A stretch of 5,139 nucleotides of DNA from Actinomycetota bacterium (lineage in GTDB: Bacteria > Actinomycetota > Acidimicrobiia > Acidimicrobiales > JACCXE01). This document shows, in pieces, positions 1-5,139 of the stretch. The DNA lies in the NCBI GenBank assembly GCA_013697265.1, contig JACCXE010000153.1:1-5139 (forward strand). The letters run 5' to 3'. A program made the position numbers and the translations under genes. Each line of letters opens with the position of its first letter. Positions within the stretch are counted from its first letter, which is position 1. Below the pieces are notes generated by a model, which saw only the letters and a program-made list of their open reading frames with translations, was not told the DNA's origin and ran no database searches.

Positions 1-1106
1 ACGCCATGCTCGAGGTCGACCCCATGTCGCGCGTTGCGTGCGAAACGCTGCTCACCACGGGTTTGGTCGTTGTGGCCGGCGAGATCACCACGAAGGCCGT
101 GGTCGACATCCCCGCGCTCGTGCGCAAGACCGTCAACGGCATCGGCTACGACGATGCGCTCAAGGGTTTCGACGGCAACACATGCGGTGTCCTCGTTTCG
201 CTAGACCGGCAGTCGCCCGACATCGCGCAGGGCGTCGATACATCGCTTGAAGTCCAAACCGGCACCAGTGGCGAGGACATCCTTTCGGCGCAGGGCGCGG
301 GCGACCAGGGAATGATGTTCGGCTACGCGTGCGACGAGACCGACGACCTGATGCCGCTGCCGATCTGGTGGGCCCATCGCTTGGCCGAGCGCTTGAGCGC
401 GGTCCGCAAGGACAACACGCTGCCGTATCTGCGTCCCGACGGTAAGACGCAGGTCACCGTTCGCTACGAGGACTTCACGCCCGTGGAGATCCTCACCGTG
501 CTGATCTCGACGCAGCACTCGGCCGAAGTCGAGCGGGACCAGATCCAGGCCGACCTCGAGCACCATGTGATCGCCCCGATGGTCCCGGCCAACTTCAAGG
601 GCGCCACGCCGTCCATCCTCGTTAACCCAACGGGCAAGTTCGTGCTCGGGGGTCCGCACGCCGACACCGGCCTCACCGGCCGCAAGATCATCGTCGACAC
701 CTATGGCGGCGCGGCCCGTCACGGTGGTGGCGCGTTCTCGGGGAAAGATCCGTCGAAGGTCGACCGGTCCGCCGCCTACGCGGCGCGCTGGGTGGCCAAG
801 CACGTCGTCGCGGCCGGCGCGGCGAAGCGCTGCGAGGTGCAGGTCGCATACGCCATCGGCCGGGCTGAGCCCGTTTCGCTTCTCGTCGAGACGTTCGGTA
901 CCGCGACTGTCGACCCCGACAAGATCGACCGGGCCGTGCGCGACCTGTTCGACCTACGCCCGGCCGCGATCCTGCAAGATCTCGACCTGCGCCGTCCCGT
1001 ATATCAGGCCACCGCGGCCTACGGTCACTTTGGCCGCAGCGGCGACGGCTTCACGTGGGAGAAGACCCCCCGCAAAGCCGACCTCGCGTCCGCTCTGGGG
1101 CTGTAA
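1..1106 (+). CDS. metK: S-adenosylmethionine synthetase (methionine adenosyltransferase), 5'-truncated by window edge
   Basis: This cytoplasmic enzyme makes S-adenosylmethionine from methionine and ATP, releasing phosphate and diphosphate. The reading frame is already open at the window edge: bases 3-5 read Ala before the ATG at 6. That ATG aligns with about residue 31 of E. coli MetK (the AILEQDP region), so it is internal and not the start. Roughly 30-35 N-terminal residues, including the HPDK ATP-binding motif, lie upstream. Counting from that internal Met, the visible family signatures are ARVACET-like RVACET (9-14), GEITT (25-29), the loop GAGDQGMMFGYACDET (97-112), and the glycine-rich phosphate-binding signature GGGAFSGKDPSKVDRS (240-255). 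The visible length of about 367 residues plus the missing part gives about 400, normal for actinobacterial MetK. The stop TAA is at 1104-1106. The next gene, priA, starts 100 bases on, behind two hairpins. The assignment is secure. Confidence 0.97.
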   Translation, partial: AMLEVDPMSRVACETLLTTGLVVVAGEITTKAVVDIPALVRKTVNGIGYDDALKGFDGNTCGVLVSLDRQSPDIAQGVDTSLEVQTGTSGEDILSAQGAGDQGMMFGYACDETDDLMPLPIWWAHRLAERLSAVRKDNTLPYLRPDGKTQVTVRYEDFTPVEILTVLISTQHSAEVERDQIQADLEHHVIAPMVPANFKGATPSILVNPTGKFVLGGPHADTGLTGRKIIVDTYGGAARHGGGAFSGKDPSKVDRSAAYAARWVAKHVVAAGAAKRCEVQVAYAIGRAEPVSLLVETFGTATVDPDKIDRAVRDLFDLRPAAILQDLDLRRPVYQATAAYGHFGRSGDGFTWEKTPRKADLASALGL

Positions 1107-1113
1107 TTCTCCC

Positions 1114-1138
1114 GGGCGGGCACCCCGCAGGCCCGCCC
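1114..1138 (+). terminator. GC-rich hairpin just after metK, possible terminator
   Basis: A perfect 8-bp inverted repeat, GGGCGGGC (1114-1121) and GCCCGCCC (1131-1138), encloses a 9-base loop eight bases after the metK stop codon. The position suits a transcription terminator for metK. There is no T-run after the stem, so it does not match the classical intrinsic type. GC-rich hairpins without a U-tract are often proposed as terminators in Actinobacteria, but activity here is inference. It could instead be part of a dispersed repeat together with the hairpin at 1149-1178. Confidence 0.45.
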
Positions 1139-1148
1139 TCCTCCGCAA

Positions 1149-1178
1149 CGTGGGGCCCCTCGCTTCGCTCGCCCCACG
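1149..1178. repeat. Inverted repeat with GAGCGAAGCGAG-type loop, probable dispersed palindromic repeat
   Basis: CGTGGGGC (1149-1156) and its perfect complement GCCCCACG (1171-1178) flank a 14-base centre containing CTCGCTTCGCTC. The centre itself is rich in CGCTTCG-like near-symmetry. The form (strong G/C arms around a CTCGCTTCGCTC core) resembles the dispersed intergenic palindromes seen in many GC-rich genomes. Only one copy lies in this window, so repeat status is inferred from its shape. It could also act as a second terminator hairpin between metK and priA. Confidence 0.45.
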
Positions 1179-1195
1179 GCGGCCGTAGGTTCGGC

Positions 1196-1200
1196 GGGAG
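1196..1200 (+). promoter_or_regulatory. Shine-Dalgarno sequence of priA
   Basis: GGGAG ends six bases before the GTG codon at 1207. It pairs with the anti-Shine-Dalgarno end of 16S rRNA and supports GTG 1207 as the priA start. It is the only clear Shine-Dalgarno site in the window: def, fmt and rsmB have none that is convincing. Confidence 0.65.
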
Positions 1201-1206
1201 CCTGTC

Positions 1207-2889
1207 GTGACCGCTCGAGTTGTTCAAGTTCTGCCGGATGTTTCGGCGATTGACCGCGTCTTTGACTACGAGGTAATCGAGCGCGACGACCCGCGCGTGC
1301 GCATCGGCTCGATCGTGCGCATCGACCTGCACGGTCGGCGGGTGCGGGGCTGGGTCGTCGCCGAGGGCGCGGGCGCGGCCGGCGATGTGGTCCTCAAGGC
1401 CATCGCCAAGGTCAGCCCCGGCCACGTTCCGGCCGACCTCGTCGACTTGTCGAGTTGGGCGGCGTGGCGCTGGGCGGGTAAGCGCCGATCTTTCCTCGCC
1501 ACGGCCTCCCAACCTCAACCCGTAGTCACCTTTGGGCGCGGAGCGCCCAAAAGTGACGACCAATTGCGTGAATCGACGCCGGAGTGGGCCCGCGCCGCGT
1601 TCGAGTCGCCGCAGTCGGTCGTGCGGCTTGGGCCTGCGATCGATCCGTGGCCGATCGTCGTTGCCGCGGCTGAGCGGGGGCCGGCGCTCGTGCTGGTGCC
1701 GTCGCTGGCCCGGGTTGACCTGATGCACCGCCGACTCCGCGAAGCGGGCATCAGAGGTGTGACCGTCGGCGCCCGCGCCGGGGCGTGGGTTGCGTGCGAC
1801 GGGCTGGCCTCGGTCGTGGTGGTCGACGCTCACGACGAGGTGTACACCGAAGAACGGGCGCCGACCTGGAACGCATGGCGCGTTGTGGCCGCGCGCGCCG
1901 CGCGCGCCGGTGTGGCGTGCGCACTCACCAGCTCCACGCCCACCGTCGAACAACTCGACTGGGGCACGCTGGTGGAAACCGACCGCAACACCGAGCGTCG
2001 AGGGTGGGCCCGGATCGAGATTCTCGATCGCCGCGGCGACGACCCCCGCACGGGTCTGTGGTCGTCGCGCGCGGTGGACGCGATCCGCTCGGCCGGGCGC
2101 ACGCTGTGCATCCTCAATCGCACGGGGCGGGCCAAGCTGGCGGCCTGCGCTAAATGCTCCACGATCGCAACGTGCGAGAAGTGCGCGGGCGCCGTGCACC
2201 AAGTCGAGGCGGCAGAGCTGATCTGCGGGCGGTGCGGCACCACCCGTCCCACGTTGTGCCTTGTGTGCGGCGGCACCAAGTTGAAGCTGCTGCGTGTCGG
2301 CACCGCCCGCGCGGCCGAGGAGCTCAGCGCGCTGATCGGTGCGCCTGTCGCGGAGGTCACCGGCGCGTCGGCCGCCGTGCCCGACACGAAAGCGATTGTC
2401 GGCACCGAGGCCCTGCTGCACCGGGTGGGCCGGGCCGATCTCGTGGTCTTCGTCGATCTCGACTCCGAACTTTCGGCGCCGAGATACCAAGCAAACGAAG
2501 AGGCGTTGGCGCTCCTGGCCCGGGCGTCGCGCGTCGTGCGCGGCCGCTTCGGCGACGGTCGCCTGCTGGTGCAGACTCGCCAGCCCGACCACCCCGTCCT
2601 GCTGGCCGCGGCGGCGAACGATCCGGCCCGCCTGACCGACACCGACCGGCAGATGCGCCAAGACCTCGCGCTGCCGCCCTTTGCCGCTCTGGCCCAAGTG
2701 TCAGGCGTTGCCGCACCGGTGTTCGTCGACGGGTTGCGAGGCCAACTCGGGGTCGAGGTAACTGGACCTGACAACCACGAGGCATTCCTCGTGCGCGCCC
2801 CCAACCACCAGACCCTGTGCGACGCGCTGGCCCGAGTCGAACGGCCTATCGGACGCCTGCGGGTATCGGTCGATCCGGTGCGGGCGTGA
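1207..2889 (+). CDS. priA: Primosomal protein N' (PriA), actinobacterial helicase-degenerate form
   Basis: PriA recognises stalled or collapsed replication forks and starts reloading of the replisome. The 560-residue product begins with the DNA 3'-end-binding domain (residues 1-90; VLPDVSAIDRVFDY near 8-21 and RGWVV at 47-51 are typical). A linker at about 91-130 follows, then a degenerate helicase core. The Walker A loop is absent: the aligned stretch is GPAIDPW (142-148), with no GK[ST]. The DEEH box is reduced to VDAHD (206-210). The zinc domain is complete, with four CxxC pairs: C314/C317, C323/C326, C340/C343 and C351/C354. The second lobe keeps IVGTEALLHR (397-406) but lacks the QxxGRAGR arginine motif. 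This matches Actinobacteria, where PriA is thought not to be an active helicase. It is shorter than the E. coli (about 730) and mycobacterial (about 650) proteins. GTG 1207 is supported by GGGAG upstream. A palindrome lies in frame at residues 106-118. Confidence 0.9.
   Translation: MTARVVQVLPDVSAIDRVFDYEVIERDDPRVRIGSIVRIDLHGRRVRGWVVAEGAGAAGDVVLKAIAKVSPGHVPADLVDLSSWAAWRWAGKRRSFLATASQPQPVVTFGRGAPKSDDQLRESTPEWARAAFESPQSVVRLGPAIDPWPIVVAAAERGPALVLVPSLARVDLMHRRLREAGIRGVTVGARAGAWVACDGLASVVVVDAHDEVYTEERAPTWNAWRVVAARAARAGVACALTSSTPTVEQLDWGTLVETDRNTERRGWARIEILDRRGDDPRTGLWSSRAVDAIRSAGRTLCILNRTGRAKLAACAKCSTIATCEKCAGAVHQVEAAELICGRCGTTRPTLCLVCGGTKLKLLRVGTARAAEELSALIGAPVAEVTGASAAVPDTKAIVGTEALLHRVGRADLVVFVDLDSELSAPRYQANEEALALLARASRVVRGRFGDGRLLVQTRQPDHPVLLAAAANDPARLTDTDRQMRQDLALPPFAALAQVSGVAAPVFVDGLRGQLGVEVTGPDNHEAFLVRAPNHQTLCDALARVERPIGRLRVSVDPVRA
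1522..1560. repeat. In-frame palindromic element inside priA
   Basis: GTCACCTTTGGGCGC (1525-1539) and GCGCCCAAAAGTGAC (1543-1557) form an inverted repeat matching at 14 of 15 positions, around the 3-base spacer GGA. Two further outer pairs (1522-1523 with 1559-1560) extend it after one mismatch. It codes for VTFGRGAPKSD (residues 107-117 of PriA), in the linker between the DNA-binding domain and the helicase-like core. This tract does not look like conserved PriA sequence. The 33-base core is a multiple of three with no stop in the priA frame. It is probably a small mobile or dispersed palindrome that landed in a tolerant linker, but only one copy is visible here. Confidence 0.6.
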
Positions 2890-2897
2890 CCGGCCAG

Positions 2898-2903
2898 TAT
2901 CCT
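2898..2903 (+). promoter_or_regulatory. Possible -10 element of a leaderless promoter for def
   Basis: TATCCT fits the actinobacterial -10 consensus TANNNT. It ends six bases before the ATG at 2910, so transcription would begin at or beside the start codon, giving a leaderless mRNA. No Shine-Dalgarno sequence precedes this ATG, which agrees with the idea. No convincing -35 box is seen at the expected distance. A hexamer this loose occurs often by chance, so the call rests mainly on its position. Confidence 0.4.
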
Positions 2904-2909
2904 GCCCCG

Positions 2910-3404
2910 ATGGCCGCGTACTCGATCCGCCTCTACGGCGACCCCGTGCTCAAGCAGCGCGCCGCGGCTATCGACAACATTGACGGCAACATCAAGGCCC
3001 TCGCCGACGCCATGCTCGACTCGATGTACGAGGTGCACGGCCTCGGTCTGGCCGCGCCCCAGGTCGGCGTGCAGAAGCGCCTGTTCGTCTACGACCTCTA
3101 CGACGACACCGGGCCCAAGACGATCATCAACCCGACGATCAGCGAAGCCCAGGGAGAGTGGACCTTCGACGAGGGCTGCCTGTCCATCCCCGGTTTGTAC
3201 TTCCCTATTACGCGGGCCAAGGAAGTGCTGCTCACGGGCTACGACCTCGACGGTAACGAGATCGCGATCGAAGCCGACGAGATTCTGGCCCGAGCCTTCC
3301 AGCACGAGCTCGACCACCTCGACGGCACGCTCCTGCTCGAACACCTCGACGCCGACCAGCGCAAAGCCGCGCTGCGCGAGCTACGCCAGCGCTCGGCGGT
3401 TTAA
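2910..3404 (+). CDS. def: Peptide deformylase
   Basis: This metalloenzyme removes the formyl group from the N-terminal formyl-methionine of nascent proteins at the ribosome exit, reversing the mark that Fmt adds. All three family motifs are intact in the 164-residue product: GLGLAAPQ (44-51), EGCLS (88-92, metal ligand C90) and HELDH (132-136, metal ligands H132 and H136, catalytic E133). The length is normal for a bacterial deformylase. ATG 2910 was chosen because it gives the usual N-terminus, MAAYSIRLYGDPVL, directly. An in-frame GTG at 2886 overlaps the priA stop as GTGA and would add eight residues; it remains a real alternative, implying translational coupling. Neither start has a good Shine-Dalgarno site, but ATG 2910 has TATCCT just upstream. 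fmt follows after 27 bases in the same frame, which suggests co-transcription. Function is certain; the start is moderately sure. Confidence 0.95.
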   Translation: MAAYSIRLYGDPVLKQRAAAIDNIDGNIKALADAMLDSMYEVHGLGLAAPQVGVQKRLFVYDLYDDTGPKTIINPTISEAQGEWTFDEGCLSIPGLYFPITRAKEVLLTGYDLDGNEIAIEADEILARAFQHELDHLDGTLLLEHLDADQRKAALRELRQRSAV

Positions 3405-3431
3405 GCAACCCCGCGGTTCGCCGCACCCTCT

Positions 3432-4229
3432 ATGCGCCTCGTCTTCCTCGGATCGCCTGAAGCTGCCGTGCCTTCGCTTGAGGCACTGGTCGTGGCCGGT
3501 CATGAAGTCGAGTTGGTTGTCACCCAGCCCGACCGGCGGCGGGGCCGGGGGAGCGGGCTCATACCGACACCGGTAAAAGCCGCCGCGCTCCACCATGGGC
3601 TGGCCGTCACCGATCGCGTCGATGATGTCCTCGGTATAGACGCCGAGCTCGGCGTGGTGGTCGCCTACGGCAAGATCATCAAACCTCACGTGCTCGATGT
3701 GTTGCCGATGGTGAACGTACATTTTTCGTTGCTGCCGCGCTGGCGCGGCGCGGCACCGGTGGAACGGGCGATCCTTGCCGGTGACGCCACGACCGGCGTC
3801 TGCCTCATGCGGGTCGATGTCGGCCTCGACACCGGCGACGTCTTCGCGCGCCACGAGATCGCGATCGATGACGAGATCAACGTAACGGACTTAACCGCGC
3901 GCCTAGCTGACGTCGGAGCGGGCCTGCTCGTGGCCCGTTTGCGCGACGGGCTCGGTGACGGCGAGCCCCAGAATGGCGAGCCCATCTACGCGGCCAAGGT
4001 CGACCCAGCCGAACTGCAACTCGACCTGACGAGACCGGCGGAGGATCTTGTGCGCGTGGTGCGCCTCGGCCGGGCGTGGACGACAGCCAACGGCAAGCGG
4101 CTCATCATCTGGCGCGCTCGCGCCGTCGAGGGCCAGTTCGAACCAATCGAGGTGCAACCCGACGGCAAGGGGCGGATGAGCGCGCGGGACTGGGTGCGCG
4201 GCGTCGGCCCCGTCGAACTCGGCACGTGA
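3432..4229 (+). CDS. fmt: Methionyl-tRNA formyltransferase, with a short C-terminal domain
   Basis: Fmt transfers a formyl group from 10-formyltetrahydrofolate to methionine on initiator tRNA. The N-terminal transferase domain (about residues 1-185) is complete: VFLGSPEAAVPSLEAL (4-19), TQPDRRRGRG (31-40), PTPVK (45-49), the active-site block NVHFSLLPRWRGAAPVE (95-111) and MRVDVGLDTGD (126-136). Catalytic N95, H97 and D133 correspond to E. coli N106, H108 and D144 at a constant offset of 11. The C-terminal tRNA-binding domain (about 190-265) keeps RLGRAWTTANGKRL and the closing VQPDGKGRMSARDWVRG. The stretch between them, usually ending in a VATGDG-like strand, is missing. The total is therefore 265 residues against about 310 in the family. 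ATG 3432 is the only possible start in this frame after the def stop; no Shine-Dalgarno site is seen. The stop overlaps the rsmB start as GTGA. Confidence 0.95.
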   Translation: MRLVFLGSPEAAVPSLEALVVAGHEVELVVTQPDRRRGRGSGLIPTPVKAAALHHGLAVTDRVDDVLGIDAELGVVVAYGKIIKPHVLDVLPMVNVHFSLLPRWRGAAPVERAILAGDATTGVCLMRVDVGLDTGDVFARHEIAIDDEINVTDLTARLADVGAGLLVARLRDGLGDGEPQNGEPIYAAKVDPAELQLDLTRPAEDLVRVVRLGRAWTTANGKRLIIWRARAVEGQFEPIEVQPDGKGRMSARDWVRGVGPVELGT

Positions 4230-5139
4230 ACAACGACGACCTCGGCGCGCGAGCGCTGGCCCGCGACGCGCTGACCCGCATCGAGACCGACGACGCATAC
4301 GCCAACCTCGTTGTCCCGCCCATGCTCGACCGGTCCAAGCTGAGCGGGCGCGACAAGCGCTTCGTCACCGAACTGGTCTACGGCAGCACGCGCATGCGAC
4401 GCGCCATCGACGCCGCGCTGGCTCCGCACCTTCAGCGTGAAATCGAACCCGAGGTCCGTACGGTGCTGCGTCTCGGCACCTATCAGCTTTTGTTCGCTCA
4501 CGTCGCCGCCCACGCGGCAGTGAGCACCACGGTGTCGCTGGCGCCGAAGCGAGCCCAGGGTTTCGTCAACGCAGTCATGCGCCGGGTTTCCGAGGCCGGG
4601 CCGCCCGACGGTGTCGACGACGCGACGCGGCTTTCTTATCCCGACTGGATCGTGCAGCAGCTGCGGGATGACTTGGGCGAAGTCGACGCGCTCGCCGCGC
4701 TCGACGTAATGAACCAGCCGTCGCGGCCCCACGTGCGCGACGACGGCTACATCCAAGACCCGGCGTCGGGTTGGGTCGCGGGCCTCGTCGACGCCGAGCC
4801 CGGGCACCGCATCGCCGACCTTTGCGCGGCGCCCGGCGGAAAGGCCACAGCGCTGGGTCACCTGGTGGGCCACGGCCTCGTCGTGGCCGCGGACATGCGA
4901 CCCGGTCGTGTCCAACTGGTGATCGACAACGCGCGGTCCACGGGTACCGGGTCGGCGGTGCGGCCGATAGTGGCCGACGGCAGGACGCCGCCTCTGCGGC
5001 CCGCCGCGTTCGACCGTGTGCTCGTCGACGCGCCGTGCTCGGGCCTGGGTGTGTTGCACCGTCGCCCCGACGCTCGCTGGCGCGTCACGCCCGACGATGT
5101 CACCGAGTTGGCCGTCGACGCGCGGCTGCTGTTGCAAGC
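4226..5139 (+). CDS. rsmB: 16S rRNA (cytosine-C5)-methyltransferase RsmB, 3'-truncated by window edge
   Basis: RsmB (Fmu/Sun) uses SAM to make m5C967 (E. coli numbering) in 16S rRNA. The first 304 residues are present. An N-terminal NusB-like RNA-binding domain (about 5-125) shows DDAYANLVVPPML (22-34), FVTELVYGSTR (46-56), LRLGTYQLLF (81-90) and GFVNAVMRRV (112-121). The methyltransferase domain follows: the QDPAS entry (178-182), SAM-binding motif I ADLCAAPGGKAT (197-208), the acidic residue of motif II in AADMRPGR (221-228) and motif IV VDAPCSGLGV (267-276), continuing to PDARW. The motif IV cysteine is C271. The catalytic motif VI cysteine would lie beyond 5139. The start GTG 4226 overlaps the fmt stop by four bases, indicating translational coupling; no separate Shine-Dalgarno site is visible. 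The link between the two domains (about 160-178) is much shorter than in E. coli. Confidence 0.93.
   Translation, partial: MNNDDLGARALARDALTRIETDDAYANLVVPPMLDRSKLSGRDKRFVTELVYGSTRMRRAIDAALAPHLQREIEPEVRTVLRLGTYQLLFAHVAAHAAVSTTVSLAPKRAQGFVNAVMRRVSEAGPPDGVDDATRLSYPDWIVQQLRDDLGEVDALAALDVMNQPSRPHVRDDGYIQDPASGWVAGLVDAEPGHRIADLCAAPGGKATALGHLVGHGLVVAADMRPGRVQLVIDNARSTGTGSAVRPIVADGRTPPLRPAAFDRVLVDAPCSGLGVLHRRPDARWRVTPDDVTELAVDARLLLQ

Noticed and set aside
6..8. ATG at 6 as the start of metK
   Set aside because: The frame is open upstream to the window edge, and this Met aligns with an internal position about 30 residues into the family. The HPDK motif would be lost.
1891..1908. Perfect tandem duplication of GCGCGCGCC
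   Set aside because: It encodes ARAARA within a helical, Ala/Arg-rich part of PriA and is ordinary for GC-rich coding sequence.
1051..2697. Long open frame of 548 codons on the minus strand, opposite priA
   Set aside because: The product is low-complexity, rich in Arg, Gly and Ala, with no recognisable domain. Long antisense open frames are expected in GC-rich DNA opposite a real gene.
2817..2909. Upstream ATG 2817 as the def start
   Set aside because: It would place 31 extra residues inside the end of priA. That extension has no resemblance to deformylase, while ATG 2910 or GTG 2886 gives a normal N-terminus.
1830..3344. Minus-strand open frame of 504 codons spanning priA and def
   Set aside because: It crosses two well-identified genes on the other strand, and its composition changes as it passes between them. 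It has no family motifs and no start signal.
3734..3749. Inverted repeat GCCGCGC-TG-GCGCGGC in fmt
   Set aside because: It codes for the conserved LLPRWRGAAP active-site block, so protein conservation explains it. The 2-base loop is also too short for a stable hairpin.
3986..5137. Minus-strand open frame of 383 codons opposite fmt and rsmB
   Set aside because: It is the antisense shadow of two genes whose plus-strand products carry clear catalytic motifs.

Overview
The window is an ordinary housekeeping block from a GC-rich (by eye about two-thirds G+C) bacterium, most likely an actinobacterium. The gene order metK, priA, def, fmt, rsmB, all on the plus strand, is typical of actinobacterial chromosomes. 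The PriA is the helicase-degenerate form known from Actinobacteria. Codon choice is strongly G/C at third positions. An Acidimicrobiia-like lineage would fit the compact proteins and the palindromic repeats, but that is inference and no marker in the window proves it.

Layout. Bases 1-1106 hold the 3' nine-tenths of metK (S-adenosylmethionine synthetase); its start lies upstream of the window. Bases 1107-1206 form the only sizeable intergenic gap. It contains two GC-rich inverted repeats and ends in the ribosome binding site of priA. Bases 1207-2889 are priA. It keeps all eight zinc-binding cysteines but has lost the ATPase motifs, and a near-perfect palindrome sits in frame inside it. Bases 2910-3404 are def (peptide deformylase), with a -10-like hexamer placed as in a leaderless promoter. 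Bases 3432-4229 are fmt (methionyl-tRNA formyltransferase). It overlaps by four bases with rsmB (16S rRNA m5C methyltransferase), which runs off the right edge at 5139.

How the genes work together. MetK makes SAM from methionine, and RsmB uses SAM to methylate 16S rRNA. Fmt formylates the methionine on initiator tRNA, and Def removes the formyl group from the finished peptide. def, fmt and rsmB are close enough to be one transcription unit concerned with initiating and maturing translation. PriA belongs to replication restart and is a customary neighbour rather than a functional partner.

No new biological system is visible. The points most worth checking are the palindrome inserted in frame in priA, the possible leaderless start of def, and the shortened domains of Fmt and RsmB.
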